Assembly (NCBI GenBank): GCA_023052935.1
Contig: CM041297.1
Span: 89,631,521 to 89,695,520 of the forward strand
Source of the DNA: Piezodorus guildinii
Taxonomy: Eukaryota; Arthropoda; Insecta; Hemiptera; Pentatomidae
Reading direction: 5' to 3'
Length of the DNA: 64,000 bases
The stretch's first letter is position 1; every line of letters begins with the position of its first letter. The translations under genes were made by a program, and so were the position numbers. Under the pieces are notes generated by a model. It searched no databases. It had not been told where the DNA came from and was given only the letters and a program-made list of their open reading frames with translations. This document shows positions 11,840-24,074 of this stretch, one piece after another.

Positions 11840-11934
11840 CGGTTTAGAAGATACGATGTCATAGTACCCTATACCTATGGCAAACATCACCAGAAGGTAA
11901 AAGAATATGAACATGGTAACAGTCCCACAGGTGA
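11840..11934 (-). CDS. Candidate coding exon encoding a membrane helix
   Basis: On the minus strand a branch-point-like TACTGAT and an acceptor ACTCAG precede position 11934, and a donor GTAATG follows 11840. The 95-nt exon is open in one frame, with a hydrophobic run MFIFFYLLVMFAIGIGYY flanked by TCGTVT and DIVSSKP. It could be a first or early transmembrane helix of a transporter; the FYLL-AIGI spacing is reminiscent of sodium/solute symporters, but 31 residues cannot establish a family. The pyrimidine tract is weak. No adjoining exon was identified. Confidence 0.3.
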
Positions 11935-12147
11935 CTGAGTCGTTATCAGTAATCCGATTGTTGAGTGGCATGAGATAAGAAGAAGTAAACACGCAATGCA
12001 TGATTCATAAAACGATCATTACATAAGTGCATTTAATTTTTATTGTCTGAAACATCAAATGATAATTTTAAATATTTAACTAGACCAACTGCATAGATTA
12101 TATAAACAGGCGATGAATACAAATAAATATATTCGAATGTTTAATTG

Positions 12148-12530
12148 CTTATACGTTTCATCTTTGGGATATCCAGAGACACCACTACCACTCGATTTTA
12201 CGAGGAGTTGAATTGGCTTTACCCTTCCTTCCGCCGTAAGTACTTCCTAGCATCCCTCCTCTACCAAGGTATCCAATCTCGGTGTCCGTTTTACATCCCG
12301 GATCTCCTTAAATTCAAATCCTCCATCCGTTCCCGTAACACTCGCGGCCTTCTGATCTGTATAAACGTCCCATCGATCTACAGCTGTCGATAGATCATTC
12401 TTAATCCGATTCGCATCTGTATGGAACTCCATTCCTTCCAACATCCGGGACTCCCAAACTCTATAACATTAAATCCCATCTATTCAGCCATCTCCTGCCA
12501 ATTCAATCTCCAAATAATCCCAATTAGATG
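12148..12530 (+). pseudogene. LINE C-terminal fragment
   Basis: Mixed-frame translation gives SFRRKYFLASLLYQGIQSRCP (about 12230-12290), then SSIRSRNTR, SFLIRIASVWNSIPSNIR (about 12393-12446) and a FSHLLP ending. This matches the general layout of the C-terminal tail of CR1/Jockey-like ORF2 proteins, the region with a conserved R-x-x-x-x-WN-x-LP motif. It contains several stops and frameshifts and no RT domain upstream, so it is a small 5'-truncated relic. Confidence 0.55.
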
Positions 12531-12797
12531 CTATTTTCAGGGAAAATCGACAAATAATGCAGAATGATACTTTTTTTTTTTATTTATTCAATTTTAATTT
12601 TCTAATTTTTTTAAGGTACATTCAGCAACAAAAATCATTTGAAGAGATTATCTTTTCAAAGATGTAAGATTAAATCATATCTAATTTACAAACATTCAAA
12701 AGCATTGTAATTTTTTTTTTAACTGTATATTTTTAATTTTACTTCATGATGTTATTAGATTTTTATTATATTATTCTTTATTCTCATTTTAAGAAAC

Positions 12798-12835
12798 ATA
12801 TATATATATATTATATATTATATATATATATATAT

Positions 12836-12869
<34 letters not shown>
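12798..12869. repeat. (AT)n microsatellite, interrupted
   Basis: Alternating A/T over about 70 bp with occasional TT or AA slips. Confidence 0.95.
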
Positions 12870-12997
12870 TCTTCTTTTTTGTATATTTTTATTAGAAGTT
12901 ATCTTTTGAGCTTTTATATATACAAGTCTTAAGAGCATTGTTTATTTCCTGTAATATTATTCTTAAGGGACTCGTCCTATAATAAATAAAGAATTAT

Positions 12998-12999
<2 letters not shown>

Positions 13000-13038
<39 letters not shown>
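13000..13038. repeat. (TA)n microsatellite abutting SINE-1
   Basis: About 19 perfect TA units, ending directly at the first base of SINE-1. Confidence 0.95.
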
Positions 13039-13040
<2 letters not shown>

Positions 13041-13312
13041 GAGCCCCTTGCTGATTGCATCCTCATCAAAAGTTTTGAGTTCAAATCCCAGTCCAAGGAG
13101 GAGTTTTTCAAGCAAACAATTCAATTGGGATTCACCGGGTATGTGGGACCGCCAGCCAATTGATGGCAACTCACAAAAATAGGCGTAGGGAGTGCTGACC
13201 CTACACTATAAAATGTCATCGAATATCGCGATAGAAAACTTAAGAAACCAAAACCGCTCGGCAAATTGCCTCTCAAGCCTGTCGCGCCGACCGAAAAATA
13301 CAGATGTAAATA
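13039..13312 (+). mobile_element. SINE-1, diverged full-length copy
   Basis: It starts GGGAGCCCC, carries a B-box-like GAGTTCAAATCCC near 13078, and keeps the body landmarks ATTCACCGGGTATGTGGGA, GTGCTGACCCTACACTA and the end CCTGTCGCGCCGACCGAAAAA. The A-box region is badly eroded. The GGAGTGATGACCC motif of other copies reads GGAGTGCTGACCC, indicating an old insertion. Confidence 0.7.
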
Positions 13313-13505
13313 TATACTCTTTAGATACTGAAGCTGGATCATAAAATAATGTATGTATAATTACGGAAGACAATAGTAAATTTACTTAATTACCTATTTA
13401 GAGTTTTAAGTATTTCAAGCTACTAATTACTAATGATTCTTTTATTCCCTTCCGAATTTTTAATGCATCTACAAGCACTGAAAATTCTGAAGTTAATACT
13501 GTAAT

Positions 13506-13672
13506 TGGCTATTGCGCCATAACTCAGCCTCCACTGGCTAACACCAGTGATGCGGCTGAGAGAGAGGCGCTGGGACCTCTTGGATTCGGCTTCTCTCCCC
13601 ACTTGTGTGTCTCAACATCACTATTACTACTGTTCATTATGAAACAAATTGTAATAAATCTCAATAAATAAT
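13506..13672 (+). mobile_element. LINE-A 3' UTR fragment, hairpin subfamily
   Basis: It matches the 3' UTR of the LINE-A fragment ending at 32262: a GCGCC...GGCGC hairpin block (13514-13570), TGGGACCTCTTGGATTC, then the terminal GTTCATTATGAAAC loop and ATTGTAATAAATCTCAATAAA. No coding part is retained, so it is an extremely 5'-truncated copy. Confidence 0.75.
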
Positions 13673-14607
13673 TTTTTAAAAAATACTGTAATTAAATATT
13701 TTAAAAAATGGTGTATCATTCACTAAGAAACTTTATGAATTCCACAGATATTGAAGATTCTTAAAACAATAATAATATAAAAAAAAACCTAAGAAAAGCT
13801 ATCTTTATACCAACTTCTTAACAAGAATTATCATGAGAGCTAGAAGAAATATACTCTTAAGTGAGATACATACCTGGTGTACTCCATCTCACTGAATGGT
13901 TTCCCAAACAGTTACTGTTCTCAGAAGTGTAACCGACCCGTCACAATATGGTAATATTTCAAATTACGAGGTTAATTTACCGGACCGTGTGATTTGAACA
14001 ACCGAAGCAGAAATCTGTGATATAGTGCATTAAGTACCAAAGCCGGCTGTCACTTGCACTGTGTGCATGAACACGCAATGCGTCTGAATCTCGCCACAAG
14101 TTATGTGCAACGGCGATATGGGTTTCACGTTGTGGAGGCCACTAAGGTAAGACTACAACAGGTTGCTTAATTTACAAAAATTGGCAAAAGCAAAAAAACA
14201 ACATCCAAGAAGCTATACATCTAAAGTTGTTTACCAGAGTGTATCCGTGATCCAAAACGAATACGGTGATCATGGGGTAAATTCTATTATGAAAAAGAAG
14301 ATGAAGACATACTAAGGAGGACATCAGTACCCTAAAGGATATTACCATGGAAAAGAAAAAAAAAGGCGGCAAAAAATAAAAAAAATGAAGAATTTCTGAG
14401 GGGGCAAGGGTCCTGAATGGACCGTAGCACAAATCAATAAAAGAACCCTGGAGTACAATGCTTAAAAAAATATGCTGCTGTTGTCGGCAGCTTTGTGAAT
14501 CCACTCATTTTCCTAATAAGACGTTTTCGAATGTTCGATCATAAACAACCAAAACAGCAGACAACGATAAAATATAAAATAAAAAATCAACTAAGAATTT
14601 TTTTTTT
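13673..14607. other. Spacer with a compositionally balanced patch
   Basis: 13880-14150 is less A/T-rich than its surroundings and ends in CACTAAGGTAAGAC, which looks like a splice donor. No convincing acceptor or coding frame could be defined. The part at 14553-14607 is shared with 16150-16202 directly upstream of another HINE-A copy, showing that those two copies were duplicated together with their flank. Confidence 0.3.
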
Positions 14608-15342
14608 TACTTTCACTTACCTATATATGAAATATATAGTAAGGAAAGTATTACGACGTGAAAATTTCCGAATTCCAGTTTACAACGGAAATACACGTTT
14701 TAGGGCCCCACAAAAATGTCTGTGTGTGTTTGTGTGTGTGTGGTAGCTCCAGCGCGAAAACGAAAAGTCCTATGAAACTGAAATTAAATAGTTGAGACGA
14801 TTATACTCAAATATAGATATTAACTCCAGATGTTACAAAACATTTTCCATCGAAATCAACTAATCAGAAGAGTCACCTTAAACCATGCTTTTTGCATCTT
14901 TTTACGGTTTTCGCAAAACGGGGATTAACGTTTTTGATTAAACTCCTATATCGATGTAAAATTTAATGGGCTTTAATATGATGTAGGTTTCATTCTGACT
15001 GAAAAAGTCTTATAGGGCTTAAATGGCAATAGTTTAAATTTCTTTCCTCTAAAGTACCTTTAATTTTGTATATTTAAATAAACTAACCATATAATCTTGT
15101 TAGCATAGGTAAAAAATGGAATATAACAAAAGCTGAACGAATTCGATATCTAACGAAAGGAGAAAAGAGCAAAAATTTTGTCATGTAATATTTGTGTTTT
15201 GGAACATTCTATTAGAACTCTATTAAAATCATTCCTTAAAAATTTATTTTCATCTCTAAATGTTTTTAAAAATTCTGAAATTGATTATAACCACGGAGGT
15301 AAGTGCAAATCGTGTGTTGGCGCACCAGATTTTTTTTTTTTA
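14608..15342 (+). mobile_element. HINE-A repeat, both ends present
   Basis: It begins with a near-perfect hairpin (TACTTTCACTTACC, then the palindromic CTATATATGAAATATATAG, then TAAGGAAAGTA), followed by GT-rich repeats (14718-14742). It ends with GGAGGTAAGTGCAAATCGTG...GCGCACCAGATTTTTT. The subterminal repeat CTTTCACTTACC at one end is the reverse complement of GGTAAGTGAAAG at the other, here with one change. The core is about 100 bp shorter than in the longest copies. No protein is encoded. Confidence 0.75.
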
Positions 15343-15898
15343 TCGGGTAAATACTTAGATTTAATTTGCTGATTGAAAAATGCTCTTATTTCCCGTATTA
15401 GTAGCTTAGGCAGAAAGCTGTACAACAGAAACTAGTTGATTAAATTTATTTCTTTTGACCACGTAAGTAATTCTCGACAAGTTGAGCGCATTTCTCTTAT
15501 CTTTTTACGTCTCCACTTATCTACTCAGGGAAGAATTCTGTACTTTTGTTTCGAAGCCAATTTCGCTACGTCTTTCTTAAGCTCTTTTTTGCAGATAAAC
15601 GTAATAGTGCAAAAAGAGCCTTTCATCAGACTCAACTCAAGGAGCAAGGCCAAGGTTGTAAAGAATCTCGAGTCTTCTAACCTACTTAGCAGATAGTTTT
15701 CAACATCACTTGTGCTTCAGATCGAACTTTGTATTATAGAAGCCAAACGACACACCTTTCCTTTATCAGCGCGGCATTTTTTTTAAAACTTTATTGCCTT
15801 TGTTTGTGAACAAGTCTTTTTGGTGGCCAAAAAAAAAAAAACCTCGAATACGTTCGCACGGATATGTAAATGCCAATTTTAATGCTATTCCTTGGAGA

Positions 15899-16515
15899 AT
15901 TGAATTCAGTACAACAAAAAAATCTAATCGCTAAAGAAATAGCAGAGATACAGTATTTTGAAATTATCAGTGGTGAGACTTATAAAGTTCCTTTGATTAA
16001 TTTATCGCTTTTCATATTAGTTAATTGCCTGTAGACACCTATATAAACTGCTATACCCTAATACACATATTTGAAAATAATAAACCATTGTATAATGATT
16101 TGAAGTCTTTTAACGTGTTATAACTATTCTGAGTAATCGAAAATAAAAACAGCAGAACACGATAAAATATTAAATAAAAAATCAACTAATAATTTTTTTT
16201 TTTACTTTCACTTACCTATATATGAAATATATAGTAAGGAAAGTATTGCGATCGAGCAAATTTTCGAATTAATTTCAGTACAAAAAAAAAAAAAAATCTA
16301 ATCGCTAAAGAAATAGCAGAGATATAGTATTTTGAAATTAGCAGTGGTGATAAACAATTTTCCTTTGATTAATTTATCGCTTTTCATATTAGTTCATTGC
16401 CTGTAGACAACTATATAAACTGCTATACACACTTATTTGAAAATAATAAACCATTGTATAATAATTTGAAATCTTTTTAACGTGTTATAACTATTTTGAG
16501 TAATCGAAAATCAGA
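15899..16515 (+). repeat. Tandem duplication, period about 369 bp
   Basis: Positions 15904-16144 and 16273-16515 are near-identical (for example ATCTAATCGCTAAAGAAATA in both), separated by a segment that contains the first 65 bp of a HINE-A copy (16203-16266). The duplicated unit is itself the arm of the inverted-repeat element seen at 1190-1560 and, inverted, at 16834-17160. Confidence 0.8.
16203..16266 (+). mobile_element. HINE-A hairpin end, truncated
   Basis: Only the terminal hairpin and the GAAAGTATTGCGATCG box remain before the sequence switches to the second tandem unit. Confidence 0.7.
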
Positions 16516-16833
16516 CCGACAAGGTTGTCTCAAACATACAATATTCTGCATTCACCATCGCCTATAATAATTATGTTTTTTAAAATGTTTATAGGATGAC
16601 CATTTTACTTTACTAAAACCGACAATGGTCAACAGATCTCAATCATATTACCTAAAAAAAAAATAATTAATTGGGTTTTGGAAATATCCATAAAAAGGGC
16701 ATAATGAATATCACTTATTTTTTTTTAAAGAACTAATTAGTATTATGCGATACTTTAAATATTTTTTAACAAGTGATAATATAATATAACAAAGCTATCA
16801 AAATTTAAAAAAAAACTACAAATTATTACAAAA

Positions 16834-17167
16834 TGGTTTATTATTTCCAAATAACAACATTAGGGTAGAACTGTTTATTAGCTATTGATAGGAAATTAAG
16901 TAATATGAAAAGCAATAATTCAAAGAATAATATCATATCACTACCACTGATTTCAAAACGCAATATCTCAGCTAGTTGTAAACCAATTTCAATGATTCTC
17001 TTTTCATTTTGTGGAACATTTAATTCTTGATCAAATAGCACTAAAAGAAAGTTGTGGCTTGACCAGATAAGATTTTTTGCTCTTTGTTCATCGCGTTGTA
17101 TTGAGCTCGAAAATCTTTTCGATTTTTCTCTATATTTAATAATATCCGATTTTTTGAGGAATTATAT

Positions 17168-17235
<68 letters not shown>

Positions 17236-17678
17236 ATATATTATAATTTGTTACTTGAATACAAATAAGGATTTTTTTATTTTATTTATCGCACTTACTG
17301 ATTCTAAGCCTCTATACATATCTTTCTCCATCTTCAAAAATAACTGAGTTATGAGCGTATTTATGGATGAAATTTCAATTTTTTTCTTTTCTTTTCTCTC
17401 TTTTTTATAATTATTCGCGGTTTTTCAGTTAAAAAATAATAATGAATTTTTTTTCGAAACTAACGTAGTTATATAAGTGTATATATATATATATATGCCA
17501 GATTTCAATTTTTTTCATTTTACCTTTTGTTTTGTTTTTATTTATCGAGGACGGCGGACAAACGGATTTTTTTTATTCGTTATTCCGTTTCTAAGCATCT
17601 TGAAACGTAAGCTCTCAAATTTTGAGCGGGATTATTTTTTTTGGTCGATTACAAAGGTTTATTACTGAAAATAATAAA
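16834..17678 (+). mobile_element. Inverted-repeat (MITE-like) element, longest copy
   Basis: The left end TGGTTTATTATTTCCAAATAA and the right end, whose complement is TTTATTATTTTCAGTAATAAA, are imperfect inverted termini. The internal sequence contains long A/T microsatellites (17164-17243, 17478-17496) and the block GGACGGCGGAC near 17550 that recurs, inverted, at 382-395. Non-coding; presumably mobilised by another element's transposase. The family was recognised by comparing this copy with 250-1560 and 26798-27155. Confidence 0.55.
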
Positions 17679-18349
17679 TTAAAAAAAAAACATGTAAAAC
17701 AAGCCTATGTTTCAATTATTTATAACAATGGTTATTTCGATGCATAAGAAAAATAAACTATCCCAATTAGACTGCGAATATCAAAATCAACAATCAATAA
17801 TATTTCTTGAACGAAGAGGATACGATTTTTTTTGGTACTTTTTTAATACTTTAAAGTATCATTAGAAGCTGAAACTGCTATAACTTTTAAGAAACTTTTT
17901 TTGGTCTTATATACATGGTTAGTTCAAGGAAATAAGTGGAAAGCAATATGCAATGCACAAAATATCGTCTTATGTACTAACCTTAGTTCTCAAGCCTTCT
18001 TATTAGATTTTGATCAAGTGGGTTTACGGATCGGAAGCCTTCCACGGGAAACTTCAATATGGTCCTCAGTCCTATTACAAGTTTAAGTAACTCGTAGGCT
18101 AGGGCAAGTAACTGGCTAAAGTTTAAGCATAATCAAAGTTTTATGTTGACAAAGGTCGACGAAGCGCCATTCATCACTTGCATAATATATTTCATACTAA
18201 ACTTTTTAATTAGCAGGAAAATAAATATGAATACTTTACAGACGTAAAAAGAGGCTAGTTGGATAATATATATTCTTCTGATCAAAACATGTAGTTACGA
18301 TAACAAAAAAGTTCAATTACCAATTTCTAGTTTAAGAATAAATCTGTAT
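17679..18349. other. Spacer, nothing identified
   Basis: A/T-rich sequence without a supported gene or repeat terminus. Confidence 0.35.
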
Positions 18350-19200
18350 CTCTGACAGATACCTCAAATCAATGCAAAATAGTTCCTGTTCAATTCTTGT
18401 TACTTAGTCTGCTGGTGTTCCTCAAGACAGTATCCTAGGACACATTCTTTACATAATCTATACGAATATATTTCAACCCATCCTAAAACTTTCCTTTCTA
18501 CCTACGCTCATTACAAATGTGTGTTATCAGTCCATACTGATCCATTTATTGTGCCCCATCTTTTCATGCCCACATCAAAGACCTAGAACAGGAGAATAAA
18601 AATAAATTCCAACAGATCCCACCAAATAACCTTTACCCTTTGTCGTAAACCTGTTACTTCCTGTCCTACAATATCCTTTAATAAGACTCAACTAGTTCCT
18701 ATTGAACAGATCCAGTACCTATGACTCCATTTTGACAATCGTCCAGCTTGGAAACCTCATACAAGGCTAAAACGTCAAGAAACTGTTCGCCGTTTTCGGC
18801 TTCTTAAACACTTACAAGACAAACGGTCAAACCTTCCCTTGATGACAAGAAACTTATCTACATGACTATCATGTAGGAGTAGTCTATAGTATCGCTACAG
18901 GGGTATACTAAACTATAGAATTCATATGGTATATAATCCTCACAAAATCCAAAATCCTGAATACTCTTTACTTTGATGTTTAAATATGCCATTAATGTTC
19001 TACTTGTTGCTGATTTAGTCCGAACCAGGTACAATTGCTGCCCTGAAAAACTCCATTCCCACTCTAACCCACTAGTTTCTATTTAGTATCCTCTTCATTC
19101 CTGATATACCTCCGACAAGTCTGAGAAGATAGCTGCGGGACCTTCTGATTTAGAATTCATATTTAAATGCAGTCAAAGGGTAGGTCTCTACATGCATTTC
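18350..19200 (+). pseudogene. Jockey-like RT relic related to LINE-A
   Basis: Mixed-frame translation recovers AGVPQDSILGHILYIIYTN (about 18408-18470, the motif upstream of the catalytic box), ITFTLCRKP (about 18629), a VRYLG-like IQYLxLHFD, and WKPHTRLKRQETVRRFR (about 18748-18810), in the same order and spacing as LINE-A. The YADD box near 18495 is destroyed. Downstream, GCGGGACCTTCTGATT (about 19135) resembles the LINE-A 3' UTR. Many stops make this one of the oldest LINE relics in the window. Confidence 0.65.
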
Positions 19201-20929
19201 ATGTCATCGTGTTATATTTACATCACATTTACTTGATGTATGTCTTAATACAGCTGTTAATATAAATATTTTTAAAATAAAATAATAAATGTACGTGGAA
19301 AGGCTTTAAACGGAAAACAAAGTTGATTTCAAATATGCTACATAGCAACCAAGAGCTATGGATGTATATTTAATATTTTTATTATTATTCTTTCAAAACC
19401 TAATTCTTGGATTTTAGGAAATCGGTAGGATAGTACGATATCACTTATTGGCTGGGACTCTCCCATTTTCTAGCACGATTTTATTTTGATTTGGTGAGAA
19501 AAGAGGTTAAAAAGTTATAATAATGTTTAACATACTTCCAGGATTGTTTATGAACTATTAAAAATAATAAAATGAAAATATATATTAAAATGTTTTCAAA
19601 ATGTCTGAAAAATTATAACGATATTGTAACTAAAATATTTAGGAATAGTGAACATCATTTAATTTTCAAGATATTAAAATGTAAATAATGGGTAACTTAT
19701 TTATAAATGAGTGTATCAAAAAGTAGGTACTATCCTTAACTTATGTATTTGCAAAATATTTTAAATCTGTTTCTCAAATGATCTTGGAGAGGCATATTCT
19801 TCAAATAACTATAAAAATATGAACCAGTTTCTATAGAATAGATCTCTAATTGACTCATTAGACGTGATATATGATTGAGTTTTCGTATGTTGAAAACTTG
19901 ATGCACCGGTTAAGATCTAATGAAATGGATTAAAAGTGAAAAAAATAATTTATTTATTTCCCTCCGTTTGAAGTGCCAATGGATGGTTTTTCTAAATTTG
20001 TATCATGCCTTTGTTTAATATTACACTTACATTTACTAGATGTATTTATTGATACAATTGAAAATTTCTTAAAACATAACAAAAGTTACCTCCAATCTTC
20101 TAACAAAATCATTCCCTCCAATGATTCAATTAAATTAAAAAAACCTAGCTTTTTTTTATTATTAGAAGTTGAATCCGCAATTTTTAATTCTTAATGGTGA
20201 AATTTAGCAATCAAGAAACACCGGAACAATAAGTTCTAAACATATAGGTTATTTTTTTATAAATTCTAGTGGTCATATTAATGACGTTATTTAGGTCTGT
20301 TATATAATGAAAACAGAAATGTTGTTTTGGTTCCGCCAATGAACTGGATTTAGATTATAGATTAAGATTCACCAATAATAGGTGTTAAGAAGATGTGGGA
20401 CTGACGCGTTTGGCTCGCAGCCTCAACCCGGTCGTTATTATGAATTTTTTACAGGTAATTTTTTACGAAATTGATATTTTTACATATTTATATTCTTCTA
20501 ATTTAGTTTTATCTAAATCTTAAATTTGATTGTATTTAAGGAACACTCATGTCCTTTAATAACGTTATTTATAAATTTCATTAATATCTTAAGATACTAA
20601 TTACACATTTAGTTTCATTTCAAATCATACCAGAACATTTCATTTCATAACTTTAATATGGTTTTTTTAACATAGTAAAGAAATAATTCTAGATTTTAAT
20701 GCGAAATGAATTAAATTAGCTGGTTTAATAATATAATAATGAGAGATTTTCGCGCTTCCTGTAAAATTCCCCAGATGGATATAGTACCTTTTGGAAATCA
20801 ACGTTTCAATCATCTGCCGAATCGTGTAATTTAGTTGAGGGTAAATAGATGAAATGGTAAAAGAGAACATAAACAAGCTTATATTAATTAAAATAAAACA
20901 AAATACTGTTTATAGTTTGCAAGCGGTGA
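19201..20929. other. Spacer, mostly featureless
   Basis: No gene was seen. 20455-20520 and 20737-20800 have counterparts at 30690-30745 and 32535-32600, including GGATATAGTACCTTTTGGAA, so an unnamed dispersed repeat passes through here. Confidence 0.35.
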
Positions 20930-21165
20930 TTCTTTCAATCCGTGTGACTTCCTTCCCCTTCTCGTCTGCGATGTTCCTGCTTTCTTTTCGCGACTCCTAC
21001 TCCTTGCGACAATTGTCTACTATTTTGCGACCACCAACTTAATTCAACACCGTCTACACCCGCGAGTGACTCCATTGACTCTCCCACAACGCACTCTGCC
21101 CAGCGTTTACTTAACAGCTGTTTCAAATTGAATTAAATAATTGACTGTCGCGCCTGCACATAATG
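20930..21165. other. Relatively GC-rich island, unassigned
   Basis: This patch contrasts with its A/T-rich surroundings, is pyrimidine-rich on the plus strand with CpG-containing stretches, and is followed by AATAAAACAC near 21170. It could be an exon, a promoter or part of an LTR. No ends or motifs settle it. Confidence 0.25.
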
Positions 21166-21895
21166 GAGAAATAAAACACATGACTATTTCAATTCTTAAC
21201 AATAGGTTTTAATTATTTTAAAGGCTAAATCAAATATGACGTGTTTTTTTTTTTTTTTTGTTAATATAGCTTATTCCGTAGAAGAATAGTCCGATTTACT
21301 ACAATCTCTCCTTGCTAGAGATGTGCGTACATGCCGCCATGCGCAGTACACTTTTTCCGTTAAAATAGGATCAAACTAAAACAAGGTATACTTTGTTCTG
21401 CCAGATCTCTTAAAAAAATTATAAACAACTTGTAAACGGACTGAGTATAATAGCAAAATTAATTATTTAGCACACTACTAGCTATACAGCTATTTTGGAC
21501 TATGTGCCTATAATCTATGACAAACCTCGTTCAAACTAATCGAGTAACATACCTACCTTGTATTATCACCTACATCAGGTTGATTTGAAAGTGATTAACC
21601 GATACACGGGTTTGATGACATACGACATCCAACTGTATTGTTTATCATTCCCATCAGCAGGGAAACTCTGGCCGATTGCCCACTGTTCCAAATTGAAACT
21701 ATAAATCGTTAATCTTCACAATGCGGTTATAGGTCGTGGAGGCAGCTACACGAGATTTTGCCGTTGGTAGAGTTATTGAGTACTAAACTCGTTTTACAGC
21801 AGAATTCATAGTAGTGACTAGAAAAATATCACTGATAAAAGTTATCTTCTATCATTAATATAATGACAAGAAGATATCTCACTTTTATTGATGAA

Positions 21896-22022
21896 TTTTT
21901 TTTTTTTTTTTTATTTAAAGAAATTTACAACTGTATTAAATAAATACAAGTAAATAGGCTTTATATATGATTAGTACACATGATAGTCCTGAGAAGAAAC
22001 TACCCATTGGTAGCACTCCAAT
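21896..22022 (-). mobile_element. LINE-E 3' end, 127-bp insertion
   Basis: On the minus strand this is a short 3' UTR ending in poly(A) (plus-strand T run 21896-21912). It shares TTACAACTGTATTAAATAAATACAA and CCATTGGTAGCACTCC with copies at 52408 and 57374. It is flanked by the 9-bp target duplication ATTGATGAA (21887-21895 and 22023-22031), marking an extreme 5' truncation. Confidence 0.85.
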
Positions 22023-22599
22023 ATTGATGAAATTAAATGCGGTTTATCTGATAGCCTTTTTATAATAGGAGAAGAACAATGATGAGTAGTATACAAATTG
22101 TTAACACAAAGCTGTATTTAAACTAAAAAAAGGAAAAAAAAATTTTTTTTCCCACATTAATGAAAAGCTATAAGAAAACAATGTATGGCATCAAAAAAAT
22201 CCTGTATCCCAATGGTATTCAATATATTTATATCATATTTCAGGTTTTTAGTCTTTTTCGTAATATTGCATTGAGTCAGTGCCATATTTATGACCGGCTG
22301 CTTTTCTAAGGCAGCGTCTCTTTCAAAAACAGTATTAATTACTATGTTTAATGTATTTATTTATTATATTATCTGAGGCTATTGGAATCCTCTCCTAAGG
22401 TGTCGTGTTTACCAATCTCACTTGTGGTATTAGAAGCATGAAAGGGGTGTTTAAATGACCAACAGTTTCTAATTAATACAGTTATTATTTAAAAAATAAC
22501 TAACATAAATCTATCACCATTAGTTGATAATTCAATAGAGCATAGGATTATGACTGAGAATACTGAGGAGATCGTACTATCTTAGACATTACAACAAGT

Positions 22600-23010
22600 T
22601 ACCTTAGGACACTTTAGTCAGCTAGCAAAGATGGAATTTGTCTCAGGGATCTGCTCGACTACACTCTCTGACACCCAACAGACTTCTCTCCGATTTCTTC
22701 TTCTTCTGTGTCTCGAATACGACCCTCCTCTTCTTGTGGATGGAACTCGGCTCACCCTTCTACTCGTCGATTCTCACCCTCGTCACTTCTATTCCCTCTT
22801 CTTTTAAAAAATAATATATCTTGGAAATTGCCGAACTCCTATCGGACAAAGGAAGGCTGATATGGGAAGTGCCCGAATACGGCGGTTCAGCTTTTGTCCG
22901 CCCTTAGTACTCTTGTCGGCTAGTACCTGGGAGTCTAGGAAGGTCTTGGGGTATCGCGGGTAGAGACCAGATCGATGGGCGAACCTAGAGGGGAAGGAAA
23001 CGCATTTTGT
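22600..23010. other. GC-richer segment with a stem-loop, unassigned
   Basis: It includes an inverted repeat, CGGACAAA (22843-22850) with TTTGTCCG (22893-22900), extended by GCTGA/TCAGC inside. It does not look like any repeat I could match in this window, and no open frame spans it. Confidence 0.3.
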
Positions 23011-24074
23011 ACTTATGCTGCCAGATCTTATTAATATTTAGTATAAAGATGATCAAAGGATTTTAGTCCCCTCAGTATCCTCAATACTTACCACTAGATA
23101 TAGCATTTTTTTTTTTTTGTATAAGCAGTCAATTTCTTACTTAGAATACATCTGAATTAGCTTTACTGAGAGAATATTTTTATTGTGATGATTAATCATT
23201 AATTAATTAATCAGTTCCTGAATCCTTCCTAGTATACCTTTAAATTAATACAGTTAAACCTATTAACGGCAGATCATCCTGGGTCTAATATATTTGACAG
23301 TGGCAGAGATTACCCCCAAAATAACTGTTAAATAATACGTTTTTTTAAATCTAAAGCTTCGTTCAGAATGGTCAATTTATCGATCGGTAATGAAAAATAG
23401 AGTCGGTTTGCCAATAGGATTTCATGCTAGTTTGAGATAACATTAACTGTACTTATAATCGACAATGAATGAAACATAATAATTGGAATCCCAGGTATGA
23501 AGCAGAGATTGGGTAATACTGTAATGAGATACTCAGCCCAAGATTACTTTTTCAATGAGCTCAGAAGAAAGTCTAATTGAGATTCTCCCTAAGCAGGTTC
23601 AGGCTAAAGAAACTGTAATGAGAAAATAACAAACACAAATTAAAATCTCCGTAAATTCATTTTACAAAAAAAAAAATAAAAGTTTTTCTCATGGAAGTAG
23701 GTGACCAATGAAAAAAGTAATGGTAAAAAATGGTGATAGGACACTCTGGCATTATATAACTTCAATTGGATTCTACGAAAATGAGAGTAAAATATTATGG
23801 TGTAATAATTTATTTTTAGAAAAACCTCTGAATAGAACGAGTATCAGGAAAACCCATTCCATGGAGGAAAACTTCGGACCTCTGTTTGCATTAATAAAAA
23901 ACTCATTTCAATTAGTCAGTTTTTATTAGTCAGTCCTATGGTTTAAACTATTTTTTAGACATTTAATTTAGTATTACATTACATACATACTACAAAGCAT
24001 TCTAGAATTTTAATGAAAATTTTTTTTATACTCTTTTGTGAATAAAATTTCTCTGTGAAAAATAAACTAATACT
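23011..24074. other. Spacer, nothing convincing
   Basis: A 73-codon open frame at 23708-23929 has no recognisable motif, is A/T-rich and is likely chance. Confidence 0.3.

Noticed and set aside
14172..14504. 110-codon hydrophobic minus-strand frame
   Set aside because: The hydrophobicity comes from A-rich plus-strand sequence read in reverse, and there is no start context or family signature.
17052..17246. Frame with a long YIYIYI run, and similar ones at 12963-13169 and 26931-27137
   Set aside because: Translations of A/T microsatellites, not proteins.
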